Shown here: one piece after another, positions 1 through 11,900 of the stretch | Layout of the letters: each line of letters begins with the position of its first letter | Position numbering within the stretch: position 1 is the stretch's first letter | From: Atherix ibis | Lineage: Eukaryota; Arthropoda; Insecta; Diptera; Athericidae | DNA length: 64,000 bases | Reading direction: 5' to 3' | Assembly: GCA_958298945.1 (NCBI GenBank) | Contig: OY282607.1 | Span: forward strand, 77,678,868-77,742,867 | Program-made: the position numbers and the translations under genes | Notes under the pieces: model-generated | The model's input: the letters and a program-made list of their open reading frames with translations, nothing else | Told to the model about the DNA's origin: nothing | The model's database searches: none

Positions 1-280
1 CCATTTGAATGACGTTTTATTCAGAACTTAATTGTATCGATTGTACTTCACATTAAATAAAAAACATTTGAATTTCCTTAACAATTAGTGTGTTTTTTTT
101 TGTTGAAAAGAAATCATATCACTCTTATTCGAAAACCCTTTAGAAGGCTTCAACTGAAATTGCCTTCAGCTCCTCCGTTACACGCATTTGAGTGTTTTCG
201 ACGGTATCAAGATGTGATCCTTTTTCAAGTGGTTTTTGATGTAAAGAAACAAAAAAAATCATACAGACTTAGATGAAGTG
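1..280 (-). mobile_element. Mariner transposase C-terminal remnant
   Basis: Read on the minus strand, about 220 down to 127 encodes a stretch beginning HLDTVENTQ and ending TEELKAISVEAF, then a stop, then RVFE. This matches the pattern of the mariner C-terminus after the last catalytic aspartate (a LDTVE..Q..V...LKAIP.EAF block). The in-frame TAA and the lack of any readable catalytic core upstream (280-480) mark it as a decayed fragment. No terminal repeats were found. Moderate confidence, from residue pattern only. Confidence 0.5.
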
Positions 281-2552
281 AATTTTCCGAGAAAAACTCA
301 TTGATGGATATAATAATTGTGGTGGAGCATCCAGTTGTCTGACGCGAAGAAACCTGTTTTCTGTGGCTCCAAATTTCGCTATTTCATTTTTTGGAATGCA
401 CTACAGATGAACATTCTGGACATTTAGCTAGAAAAGAAAAACGGTCTCACAACTTTTCTGCAACCCCTCGTGTATGTCAACCACTTCAGATTGTATTGTG
501 CTGTGACATTATTATCTTTACTTTGTTATTAATTTTATTACGATTTTCTATATTTTATATTTTACATTAAAGAGAATTTACACTTTTATAAAAGGTCGCA
601 GATCTTAACGATTGTATTAAATTTTTTACTATTTTTCTTTTGTTTAGAAAGTAAAGATGAGTGGATCCTACCAAAACTAGCAATTTAATTTTTGTTTACC
701 TTGTGAAAGAACACACAAACAATTAATCAATATTTTTTCTATTATTTTATTGTCATTCATCCTAAGCATTGGCCAGTTATAATAAATTTTTCCGAAATTA
801 ATAATATACCAAAATAAATAAAATATTATTTGAATTATTCAAAAAAATAATTTGAATTTATTATTTCTAAATTTGATGGATATTTGGAAGATATACGTGT
901 ATGGAATTTTGTTAAAAATCGAGATGAAAAAATTAGAAAAAAAAATTTGAGTACAAAAAATGCATTGCAATTGCAATGGAAAATGGCGCAAAGTCCATCT
1001 CCAGAATTGCGAGTGTTGTGTGCAGTCGTACGACGATTACCATTTCAGTGGTACGAGTACGAGCATTGGCAAGAAATTGTATTCAGTAATTGCCAAATGA
1101 ATCAACGAAAACCAATTCTCTTATAATATGGTGTTCACAAAAAATGCTCAAACATTTTTTCGCACACAAATACGTGGTCGTCATACACACATTTATGTAA
1201 GTTTACGATTAAAGCGTCCCCATTGTTCGATTGTGTGTATTCCGTTTGCCGCGCGCTCTAGAAAAAGTCAATTAAATTTAAGTTGGGGCAGGTTTTTGTA
1301 TTTTGTTGAGTTTACTAACCTCGGCGACGAGAGACGCAGTCAGTTTTTGAAACGTAACTTATATTATAACATATATACGTACGAGTTAATATGAATGCAC
1401 GTACAGTGCACGAGTATAATCCATACTCATACTTATAGATAGATATTGATACTCGTATTACTTGTGTATTATATGTATATCCTACAGCTCTGATGGTAGG
1501 TTGGTTAGGCTTGGTGTTTAGTCCGAATCATTACGTCTTCCTTCGCCAAAACTTACTTTTGCTCGGGTTGATTTCGGCTAAATTCGGAACATTTTGATTA
1601 AGTTCAGTAAACGACAGTTTCTAGATGCGTTCCATCATAAGTTTTAGGTTTTTTTTTTTTTTTTTTAAATTTACGCTTAAGTTTGTAATTTTATCTTTAT
1701 TATTATTGTACTCTTGCCTCTCTCTTTATTTATTATTTCTATAATCTGAGTCTTTTGTGTGCGTGATACTTTTTTCTATATATTTTTTTCCAATTCATTT
1801 TTTCTTTGGTATTAATTCTTGATTCCCCATATTTTAATTGAGCACAAAGTTCCACCTGTTTCGATTTTTTTTTGCACAAAAGATAAATATATATGCACAT
1901 ACTTTACATACACATAGCTAGGTGTTTATTTTGCTAACAAAACTATTGGCCACAATACTGAATAGACATTTTGAAACACAATTGGCCTTTCATTACGGAG
2001 GAAGTGAATATACCCGTACCTAGAGTTACTCGTACGTGTGCATATGTAAATATGTTAACGTATCCTAGTCTATCCTAGCTTATTTTATTACAAACTTATT
2101 CTTTAGCAAGCATACATACATGCATCCTGGCTTGTCCTCCTTGCCTATTTTATAGTGAACTGTCTATCATTCTTGCATATTTTGTATTACGTAGTCTTGT
2201 AGAACGGAGAAAAAAGTGCACAAAAGTCCAGATTGTATTGACCGAAAAGGATGTACATTTTTTTTGGACGAACATGAATTACAAACCTGCCACAAATTGT
2301 TTTGTAATGTTATACACATATGTTAGGTTGTAGCCTTTTAGGTCTTAAATTTTTAGATGGCTTGTTAACTATCTGCTCAGCCGCCGTTTTTCGATAATTA
2401 TACTATGAAAAGAGAATTAAAAACTCCTTCAATTGTATATCCGATGAAAAAAAAGTTTTATAAAAAACTATGAACACACTGAAACGCATGCAGAAATTTA
2501 ACGTTGTATTTTTATAGAACGAAAATTCTTCCCTTCATTATCAATTTCGATG
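281..2552. other. Non-coding stretch, no gene recognised
   Basis: AT-rich intergenic DNA. It includes an 18-base T run (1649-1666) and a GC-richer patch around 980-1370. Two short open frames in that patch (884-1126 and 1128-1394) lack recognisable domains. I see no supported gene, RNA or complete mobile element here. Confidence 0.6.
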
Positions 2553-2554
2553 TA

Positions 2555-4529
2555 CACCGAATTCTCTTTTTGAACGAATTTTTTTTACACGAATTTGATT
2601 TAACACGTGTTAAAACGAAAAAATAATTCTCTTTTTACACGAATTGTTTTAGTTTAACGAGATTTTCAATATTCTATGATATATTTCCGAGAATTTTTCT
2701 AATAAATTTGTTTCATTCTCACTCCTCCCAAATAAGCGTTAAATTTCTCACAATTCAGTTAGATTATGTCGATTATATGAGTGGGATTCCCCGAATTATG
2801 CGTAGGGTAAGGACGTAATGTATTTTTTACGCAATTTAGTTTTGTTTTGAGAGTTGAAAAGAAAGTAAAATAAAGTTAGTGCTCGTATAGGTTTATTAAC
2901 TCAATAACAATTCATCTCAGTCAAAACAACCTGAATTTTCTGCAAGTATTGCTCTCCATAATATAAAAATTAAGGGAGAAACTGCGTCTGCAGATGAATT
3001 GGCTGCCAAAGAATTTTCTCAAAAACTTAGAAAAATTATTGAAGATGGAGGATACACCACAGATCAAGTTTGGAATGTAGATGAAAGTAGTTTGGGAGAA
3101 CTTATGTTGCAAAATAGCAGAAAACTGCCGGTGGTTTTAAAGTAGCCAAGGACCGTGCAACATTGTTGTTTTGTTCCAATGCTTCAGGAGAACATACATA
3201 TGTTAAAACCACTGCTAGTAAATGGCGCTTTAAGACCACGCTCGATGCATGGTGTAGATATGACAGAAAACAAAAAGGCTTGAGTGACCAGTGCAATTTT
3301 CACAGAATGGTTTCAGAAATACTTCATCCCAGAAGTTAGATACTACATGAATGCAAAATGTCTAGAATTTAAAGTTCTTTTAATTCTAGACAATGCACCT
3401 GGCCATCTGGTCTTAAAGTACCCAAATGTGCAATTTTGTTTTCTTCCGCCTAATACAACCGCTAGACCAAGGGATAATTGCTACTTTTAAAACGTACTAT
3501 ATAAAACGTTCATTAGAATACGTGCTAGACAAACTAGACCATAATGAGGATTTAACAGTCATTGAAGTGTGGACAAAATTTTCCATTATGGACTGCATTA
3601 ATCAAGTTGGGTTAGCATTAGCTGACTTAAAGCCTTCACCGTTGAACTAATGTTGGAAAAAAATTTGGCCAGAATGTGTCAAAAGCAAAGATCCTGATCC
3701 TGTCATCCATAATAACGCTGCTTTTACTGACATCACAACGCTGGCACAAACAATTGGTGGAGATGGATTTGATGATCTATCATTTGCCGATATAGAGGAA
3801 TTATTAGTTGATAAAAGCTTGAGTGAAAATGAAGTTATAGACCTTACCCTTGAGACTCAACATGATAGAGAAGATAGCGACAATGACGAAGAAGATCCTC
3901 CCATTTTAAATGCAACTCTAATTAAAGAAGGTCTTCATCTTGCCAGGAAATTAGGTAATTATTTTGAACAACATGATCCTGATGAGGAACGAGCTGCAAA
4001 ATTTAAACGTGAACTGAAATCATTAATGGCATCTTATAGGGAACTTTATAATGGTTTATCACGAAATCAAACACAATCTTTAATGACTGATTTCCTTCTA
4101 AAAACTACTGAATTATTAACACAGGAGAATAGAGATGATAATACAGTAATATTTTCACAAAATAATTCTAGTGATAGCAGTGATATTGTAGTCTTACGCA
4201 AACGTAAGCGTTTATTGTCAGAAAGTGACAATGCATAAAATTTTGTTACGTCTATATTATTTTTTTTTTTTTTTCAGATCTTCTTTTTTTTCAAAGTATA
4301 ATTTATTTTTTATAATATATTTAATGAATTAAAATGTGTAAGCACGAAATAAATTCTTAAGTGAACTCTATCAAGATTTTTTTAATATTGTTTATTGTAC
4401 TTTTTAGTTGCTTTTTTAGGTCGGGAACCAATCCCTTATTCTTCCATTTAGCCAATATCTTTTTTTACACGAATTTTTTTGCACACATTTTTTGGGAACG
4501 TATCTATTGTGTAAAAAGAGAATTAGGTG
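2555..4529 (+). mobile_element. pogo/Tigger-type DNA transposon with TIRs
   Basis: A 1,975 bp element bounded by TA dinucleotides (2553-2554 and 4530-4531, the target duplication typical of pogo). The left end starts CACCGAATTCTCTTTTT. The right end, reverse-complemented, starts CACCTAATTCTCTTTTT. Similarity between the ends continues inwards for about 40 bases, including shared TTTTTTACACGAAT-like blocks. The interior carries a degenerate Tigger-like transposase on the plus strand. The element is shorter than usual for the family, and the N-terminal DNA-binding part of the transposase is missing, so it is a full-ended but internally deleted, non-autonomous copy. Confidence 0.85.
2960..4238 (+). 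pseudogene. Tigger/pogo transposase pseudogene (DDE_1)
   Basis: A degenerate transposase of the CENP-B/Tigger/jerky kind, normally a nuclear DNA-cutting enzyme. Readable blocks in order are: VWNVDES (first acidic residue, about 3070); a block ending KPLLVNGALRPRSMHGVDM; AIFTEWFQKYF; LLILDNAPGHL (second aspartate, about 3390); QFCFLPPNTTA; and PLDQGIIATFKTYYIKRSL (third aspartate). A C-terminal tail of 139 codons is open (3819-4238), rich in acidic residues and ending in a basic RKRKR block. At least three frame changes break it (about 3120, 3280 and 3450-3463), and a stop follows at about 3648. The CENP-B-like helix-turn-helix expected before residue ~150 is not present. It is clearly dead. 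Confidence 0.8.
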
Positions 4530-4531
4530 TA

Positions 4532-6488
4532 ATGTTTTTATCAAACTTTAAAGAATTAAATACTTACATACAAGCTTAATAAAAATCAGTTATTTTTTGC
4601 GTATTTTTACAATTTACATCCGGTTTGCGGACAGTAACTACAACTTGAACTTGACAAGTTAAAAGAAATTCATCGATTCATAAAATTAAACACAATTGCG
4701 ATCAGTAAACATATACCATTTGATCGATTTATTTTTTATATACAATATTATATAAAATTTATAATTTATAAATTTATATTGTCTTTAATTTCAATTTCAA
4801 CAATGCTGTCAATTGAAACGACATTAAAAGTGTAAAAATTGTTGGTAGTACTGCGATTAGGACTTCAAATTATAGATCCGTTTTTGGTGGCAATTCGCAA
4901 TTGTGTGCGTTCCCATAAGATTGTGAAGGTTTCAAAAATTTTGTCTGCGTATTTTCAGTTGCACGCCGTAATTGAGTTTGAAAGCGACGTTAGGCATTTA
5001 GTTTGAATTGTAATAATTTTCAAACAATTATTAACATTTTTATATACATGTACATTATATACAGTAGAAATTATTATTACAAACACACTTTTTTGTCGAT
5101 CATATAATATGTAGATGCATATATATAGATGCGAGTGTCTATAAATAAATTTAGAAATTTTGTCAGTACGATGTCTCTAAATTTAGTGTACAAATTTGGT
5201 ACTACGAGTATATGATATGTTCAATCTACTGGCTTCTGTGCATTTGATATTTGGTTGATTATTCTATGAAGCTTTATTAGCATATATTAATTTTGGTATA
5301 TTATTTTAATAATTGTTTAGTATTGTAAATGTTCAAATAATGAAATGTTGATTATATATATTCAAATGTCAATAAACCAATTGACGAACAGTTTTTTTCA
5401 CTATCTTAGAAGGAGTGTTATTTGAAAATGTGGCCATAAATTGCTTATAAATTTGGAAGGTGCATATGTGCATCAATAATTAAGAGTTCAATGAACTTCC
5501 CGAAGTGAATGAATTTATTCAAGGACGATTTACAAACTCTTTTAAATGGTTTTCACTCTACACATACGATAATCATTGTAAATACAGGGTACTATTTTCA
5601 AGTTGATATTTGCTATAATTATTCAATGAGCCAATAAATTGCCGAAAATATGAATTCAGTAATTTGATGCGGAACTTAATAATTAGTTATAACTTAGCTT
5701 CGAATGGTATAACTAAGGTTGCCTTTTGCTTCGTGATATTATGTTCATCCAATCCTTTGTGGTCAGTTTTCCGAGTCAGATCAAATAACAACATTACTTG
5801 AAACCGGTTGAAAGAGATTTCCTTAGTACGTTCGAGATTGCACATATGCATATATGTGGGTGTGTGTATGCTCCTCAATTAGTAATAAACAGAAAATTCA
5901 TTTACCCATCATCCTGTAATTTAATAACACATCAATGGCATTTTACAAGAAGGCCCTCACTAAAGCCATTGACATCAGTAAAACAACTTTCCCTTACTTT
6001 GCAAAATGATGCGTTATAATTTAAAGTGACACAACAATTCCTTAACTTATTGTTCTTCTCATCGTAAATTTAATATTAGATTTAACTAAAGGAAAATCCA
6101 GTATCCTTTTATACAATAGTTTGAGTATTTATTAAATTGTAATATTTCCCCTTTTAAAAATTGCCAATGAGTTATAAAATAAATAAATTAGTTACAATTT
6201 ATCTAAATTAGTTAATTAATTTAATATTTACTTAATTAACTATTTAAGAATTCGCTGGAAATTTGTATCAGTATTGATCATGATAAGCGAATTTTAAGGT
6301 AAACAAAAATAAATATTTTTTGGGTGGTATTTGATGGAAATTTTTTTATAATTAAAAAGAAGAAAAATGCAGAATTTTTGATGCGGAAAGTTGGATATTT
6401 CAAGAGGACAATATCCTTCTTAGTAAAGAACGAAATAATTTAAATAATTTTATTTAACTTTTGAAAAACTTTACTTAATACTACAGTA
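4532..6488. other. Non-coding stretch, nothing recognised
   Basis: Ordinary AT-rich intergenic sequence with short microsatellite-like stretches (for example around 5040-5130). Open frames here are under 75 codons and show no known motif. No tRNA-like cloverleaf or transposon end was recognised. Confidence 0.6.
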
Positions 6489-6905
6489 CGAGGTCTGTTC
6501 AAAAAGTATCACGAATTTTGAATTTCCGCGGGTTACGTATATTCGATTTTCGATTTTTTTTTTATGGCGTTATTCATTAGCGTTGAAATTATATATTTTA
6601 AAATTAAGGGAAAATTTATTAAATTTTTTTTTCTTATAGAATGGTATTGTAAAAAAAAATTTAATTGGTATTTACCTAAGGAAAAGAAGTTATTGATGTT
6701 CGATTAAGTTAGAAATACAAGTTCGGCCATTTTTAATATTCAGTTAATTTTTGACAGCTGCTTTGCTTGTACGTATTTTGGCTCGTCTTCGATTTTTGCC
6801 CATTCCAAAAAATGGATCAAAGAATCTGTTTCGGGAACAAGAAAAAGTCATATGGGGCCAGATATGGGGAATACGGTGGCTGCGGCATTATTAATGTATT
6901 GTTTT
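6489..6905 (-). mobile_element. Mariner remnant, 3' end with TIR
   Basis: On the minus strand, 6889-6834 reads PQPPYSPYLAPYDFFLFPKQ, the block that holds the third catalytic aspartate of mariner transposases (usually YSPDLAPCDFFLFP). Two positions are changed to Y, but the aspartate before FFLFP is kept. Following sequence decays until the likely terminal repeat at 6489-6515 (GAGGTCTGTTCAAAAAGTAT on the plus strand), directly preceded by TA at 6487-6488. The rest of the transposase is missing, so this is a truncated copy. The other end cannot be placed. Confidence 0.6.
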
Positions 6906-7134
6906 TGGTCAAAAATTATAATGAAATAAATTCAAATGGCCGCCACGCAACCATTCAAATGGCCATCAAAAATATATAAATTCAACGCAATTTCTTGCAG
7001 GTTTTCTAATATATATTTGATGACTTTTTCAAACATATCCTTTTGAGGTAATAAAATTTAGAACACTTTTTCAATGCTCTAAATTAATTTGATAATTACT
7101 GTATAAATACAATATTTTACGTAGGCCCATAATA

Positions 7135-7560
7135 AAAAGTCCAACAGCGTGAAATCGAACGGTTTTGATAACATTTCTCGTGTTGTGTGGCTTGTGGCTT
7201 CTTCTATGGAAACCACATAGATTGTCAAGATTAAAATCTTTACGTTTAGGTTAAAGAATTCATTTATCTAAATAGCCATAGAGCACAAAATTAACGGTGA
7301 CGTTAACGGACCGAAGACACCTTAACGTTAATACGGACCGAAGACACCTTAAGAACGAAAAGAACACCAGACAGTCACTTTACTTTTCGCGGATACATTG
7401 GCTGCCTTCTTCACAGAATTACTTATGACTTTTAAGAGCCTTATATATGGCAATTTTGCTTATTCAAATATTTACCAAACGAAAGATGAGCTTCATTGCT
7501 GAAGAAAGTTTTGTTCAAAAAATCAGCTTCTAAAGCCGGTTGTTCCAGCACCTAATAGTC
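7135..7560 (-). mobile_element. IS630/Tc1/mariner-type transposase relic
   Basis: The minus strand from 7535 reads ADFLNKTFFSNEAHLSFG then KYLNKQNCHI, then stops, then MYPRKVK, with VTVW in a shifted frame. This is the block around the first catalytic aspartate (usually FSDEAHF..GGYVNKQNCRIWG...HP.KVTVWC) of the widespread insect family with a DUF4817-like N-terminus. The aspartate itself is changed (SNEAH). Many stops and a 20 bp local duplication (7306-7325 and 7333-7352) show decay. Related relics lie at 46.97, 51.04, 55.48 and 60.65 kb. Confidence 0.65.
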
Positions 7561-8546
7561 GTATCTTCTGTGCATTTTATAGTTAGTTAAACAATTTACA
7601 TAAATAAAATGGCAAACTTTAAACTAAAGAATTATTAATTTTAGTCATTTATATATTTAACAGCTGACAAATAACAGTGCTGTATTTTCCAAATTACAAA
7701 ATGAATAGTCCTTTACTTTAAAATAACAGTTTCACTTAACGTTTAAGTTTAAACTCAACTAAGGAAATATTGATGAAATTTGACGTATTATACAGTTTAC
7801 ACTATGCCTCCTAAACAACTTTTTGTTATAATCATTTTTATCAATAATTAAATTGTGTTGCAAATGGGTTAACCTATTTTTAATGAATGAAAATAATATA
7901 TGTTACATATAAAAAATATAAGAAAATATATTGTATATAAGGTAAAATAATTTATAAATAAAATTTAACATTTTATCATTTTTTTATAATTAAATTTATT
8001 TTTCTTTTTATTGTTTTATTTTCCATCTTGCATATAATTTATTACAGTACATTCAATACTGATTATTCCAAATTCCCATTATATATTACAATATATTCAT
8101 TTTATTTTTTTAATTAATTATTATTCTTTTTCCATTAATAGGTTAATATTTTTATTAAATCTTTTCTGTTAATTCATATTTTTTGTCATATTTAATAGCT
8201 CGATTTTGCCATTAATTTACTTAGTAGTCATTATTATTTATCTTTTTTTTTGCATTCATCTATCGTCTCACGACACTTAGTAAATTTGGTAAATTTTTAC
8301 CGTTTTTTTTTATCGAATAGAAAACATAATTTTTTGTTCAAATTAAAATATTAATTAATATCAATAACATTTTTCTAAAATTCAACAATTTATTTTCTGA
8401 ATTAAAAAAAAAATTATTATATAGTAAAATTTAAATAATTATCGTTTTTAATAATTTTGTTGTCATTCGCAAATATTTCTTTTATCAGATAAAAAAAAAA
8501 CTTTTTTTACTATTGTAAAACTTTTATGAATAAATATTTCTGTATG

Positions 8547-8582
8547 AATGTATGTACGTGTATGTATGTATGTACGTATGTA
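8547..8582. repeat. TATG/TACG microsatellite
   Basis: Imperfect tetranucleotide repeat (GTATGTACGTGTATGTATGT and similar). Comparable short TATG runs occur near 10140-10170, 12402-12440 and 12718-12790. Confidence 0.7.
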
Positions 8583-11130
8583 TACAAAAATTGTTATTTA
8601 TTTTTATTAAATGTCATTTTGGATGATTTCATGATTTAAATAAATTCAGGCACCTGCCGTGAAATATAGAACATCATTTGATATTTCATCATTATATATT
8701 CTTTTCTCGAATTATTTGATTATTTTCAATCATACAATATTAACAATCCCATTAAATTTAAAATTTAAAAAAATATCCACTAGCATCTTTAATCTACTTA
8801 TACAGATCATATATTTTTTAGCTATGATTTTTAAAAAAGAAAACAAAAAAAAATTAAAAACAAAAGTAAACATAATTTATTCTCAATAGCGTTTATATAA
8901 AACGAAATATGATATTTTCAATGGATTAGTTAATATATTTAATTTATTATTGATAGAATTAAAAAAAAAAATTTTTTGGACCTAATTAATTTAATACAAA
9001 AGTGCAAATAGTAATAATTTTTACAAAAAAAAAAAAAATATTTTCTACTTTTATATTATTTTTTCAAAATTTTAACAAAAAAGATCTTTTTAAATAAAAT
9101 TAGGGGAAATTTTCAATTGAAGCGTACAATAATTTGTGTATGGTGGAAAATTTATTTAAATTTAAATTTAAAAGCATTCTGACAGTTAAGTCCATAGCGA
9201 TTCATTTATAAATAAACATTTACATATGTATATGTGCATATTAAAAAAAAAAAATTTCTTTTTAAATAATCATGTAAATGGTCTTAGGTTGTTAATTTTT
9301 CAATTTATTAATTTTTTTTTTATATTAATATACATATATATATATATATATTTATTTTATAAATATATAGTAATTATCTATAAACGTGTTGGTTTTCATA
9401 ATATTCTTATGCATAAAAAACGTTGAACGGTCATCAATATATTAAGTTTATGTTTGTATGTATAAATTAAATATTATTATATATTTTTAAAATTTTATTT
9501 TTACCTGGTTTAAACTATATATATACATTTAAATATATGTATATAAATAAGTTTTGTTTTCCCTTGCATTTACATACATACAAAAAAATTATGATATTAT
9601 TTTTTTTTTTTAAAATATTATTATTATTATTTTATTTTATTTTTAGTTATTTAATTTTTACATATAATTTTGCATCTATATTATTTTCATTTTTACATTT
9701 TAAAGTTTAAACAATTTCTAATACATATTATTCAATTTTAAATAGTTTTGTTATTTTTATAATTCATGGTGAATCAATAATTGTTCTCTTCTTTCTTTTA
9801 TTATTATCATTTCTATTAGGACTCCCCCCATTTAATAATAATTTAATTCACGTGGTATGTTTTATTTTTATATTGTTATTATTTGATTTTTTATCTCAAT
9901 TTCAATAATATTAAAAATGTATAATATAAAAATATTGTATTTCATTCCATTTTTCTATTTGTGTATGTTTGACTAAGTTTTCTTTTTATATTATTATTAA
10001 TTTTTGCTTCTTCTATTAAATCAATATAATTCATTTAATTATCTTTAATCATATAATTTTTTTTATAATTTTCCTTTGCTAAACAAGAATATTCAATATG
10101 TCCAAAAATAAAGTCGTATACAATAATTTTTATTAATATATATGTATATGTATGGTATGTATGTATCATCATATAAGATTCATTTGCATTTTTAAGATTT
10201 ATTACAATGTCTTTGATTTTATTATTATTATTTTATTTTAAGTTTTCCTTACTAAATTTTCATATATCTTTATAACATTTACGCATTTCTGATTAATTTA
10301 TATAATTTTCTTTTATTTTTACATTTATGTAGCAGTTTTTTTCTTTATTTATATATATCGAAAATTATTGTATATTATATATGTATACAAATATATAAGA
10401 TATTTAATTTGATAAAAATTCCTCATAATATAAAATTATTTCTAATTGCATTGAAATTAATTGGATTGTGATAAGATAAGATGTAATTTGGTCAAAGAAC
10501 TTGTATTTTCTTATTTTACTCGTATAGATATGAATATGATAAAATGCAAACATGAAAATATTTTGCCATAATTTGATTTTGATAAAATAATGAAAATCAA
10601 ATTGTATTTATAAAAAGTATAGAATATTTGATTAAAATTAAGCTACTGAAATTCAGCGTGTGAATATATTCCACTTATTCGTATGTTGTTGAGTAATTGA
10701 AAATAGAAGGAGTTATTTTTTAAATTATACTTTCTACTCATATGTTGATAGTCTAATCATAAAAATATAAATTAAAAAAAAAATCTATTATTTATACTGT
10801 AATATTTTGTATATATTTCTATTAGTTTGTTTGGTAAATTTGGTTTTGTAAAAATCTGTTAACGAAATGCAGGTTATTTTCTTGATAAGCTTTTGGACCT
10901 GAGTCATATACGTTTTACAAGCAGGTAAAATTATAATATAAAATTTGTATGGAAGTTGTCTTTTTTATAGTTTTTTTTTCGATAAGAATTTTTATATTTT
11001 TAAATGAACATGCTGAACATAATTCTGACGAGCGACTATTTGATCGCAGTTAAAATTCTTAAGACCTTCGCAATCTAATGGGAGTGTACACATTTGTGCA
11101 GAGCAACGAAGTTGACTAAAGTAAGCATTT

Positions 11131-11349
11131 AAGGTAAGAACACAATTCCGACGTTATGCAGAAAAATGCATAAATAAGGCTAAGTGGACTTAAAAATTGA
11201 ATTAAGCATTAAATATAAATAATAAACTGATAATATAAAATTTCCTTACTTGTTACAATTGTATTTAATTTATTGAAACTGGTGAAATTCGTTATTTTTT
11301 TGACAGTAATTTAAGTAGCCGTTGTCGTCGGGATTGTGTTCTTATCTTT
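11131..11349. repeat. MITE-like inverted-repeat unit
   Basis: The left arm 11131-11153 (AAGGTAAGAACACAATTCCG...) is repeated inverted at 11326-11349 with two substitutions and one inserted base, enclosing about 170 bp of non-coding DNA. Long imperfect terminal inverted repeats around a short core without coding capacity fit a miniature inverted-repeat transposable element. TTTA occurs next to both outer ends and may be the target duplication, but this is weak. The superfamily is unknown. Confidence 0.55.
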
Positions 11350-11350
11350 A

Positions 11351-11799
11351 GACTGCATGGCAAGACACCATGTTTTTGTCTTTTCTCAACAATGTGAATG
11401 CCATATAGTCGGATTGTTATAATTTTCAGGCCATGCATATGATATGTGTCATGTGTTGCCATATAAAAATATTACATTTGCTATACAAAGAGATAGGGCT
11501 TATGTTTAGCTGTCATGCTAAATGACGGCATCCTACAGCATATGGCAACGCCTATATACATGACAATGTACGCAAAATAGACTTGCCATGCGTAAAGACG
11601 CTGCCATGTGCTGTCAGATGAACAAATCAAGAAGAGCTATATTTTTACATGGAATAACCTGGTATGCAGTGTAATATGCTGTGCCATGTATGTGATACGT
11701 AGTCGTATGACATCGTCTGTTGCCATATGATGATTTTGAATCGCATGACAGACATTTGTGGCATGCGAAAATAATCACACAACCTTTTGCCATGCAGTC
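11351..11799. repeat. 449 bp unit with inverted ends and ATGGCA array
   Basis: The unit starts with GACTGCATGGCAA (11351-11363) and ends with its exact reverse complement (11787-11799). Between them the hexamer ATGGCA/TGCCAT and close variants (CCATG, GGCATG, TGTCATG) recur many times in both orientations, for example near 11400, 11432, 11457, 11542, 11585, 11602, 11683, 11720 and 11758. This may be a non-autonomous transposon with subterminal transposase-binding repeats, or a dense cluster of sites for a host factor. It abuts the MITE-like unit at 11131-11349. Confidence 0.5.
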
Positions 11800-11858
11800 C
11801 AATAAAAACTATTATCGGCGATTAAAGTCTAATTTATAATTTTTCGCTCTGTTCGCGG

Positions 11859-11900
11859 TGCTGCCACACGTGTATTTTAGTGTTTGGCTATGTGGCAGCA
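11859..11900. repeat. Stem-loop with perfect 10 bp arms
   Basis: TGCTGCCACA at 11859-11868 pairs exactly with TGTGGCAGCA at 11891-11900 across a 22 base loop. The arms also contain the TGCC/GGCA core that is abundant in the neighbouring array. Confidence 0.5.

Noticed and set aside
884..1394. Two adjacent open frames (80 and 88 codons)
   Set aside because: No recognisable domain and no clear exon signals. Kept as unexplained non-coding sequence.
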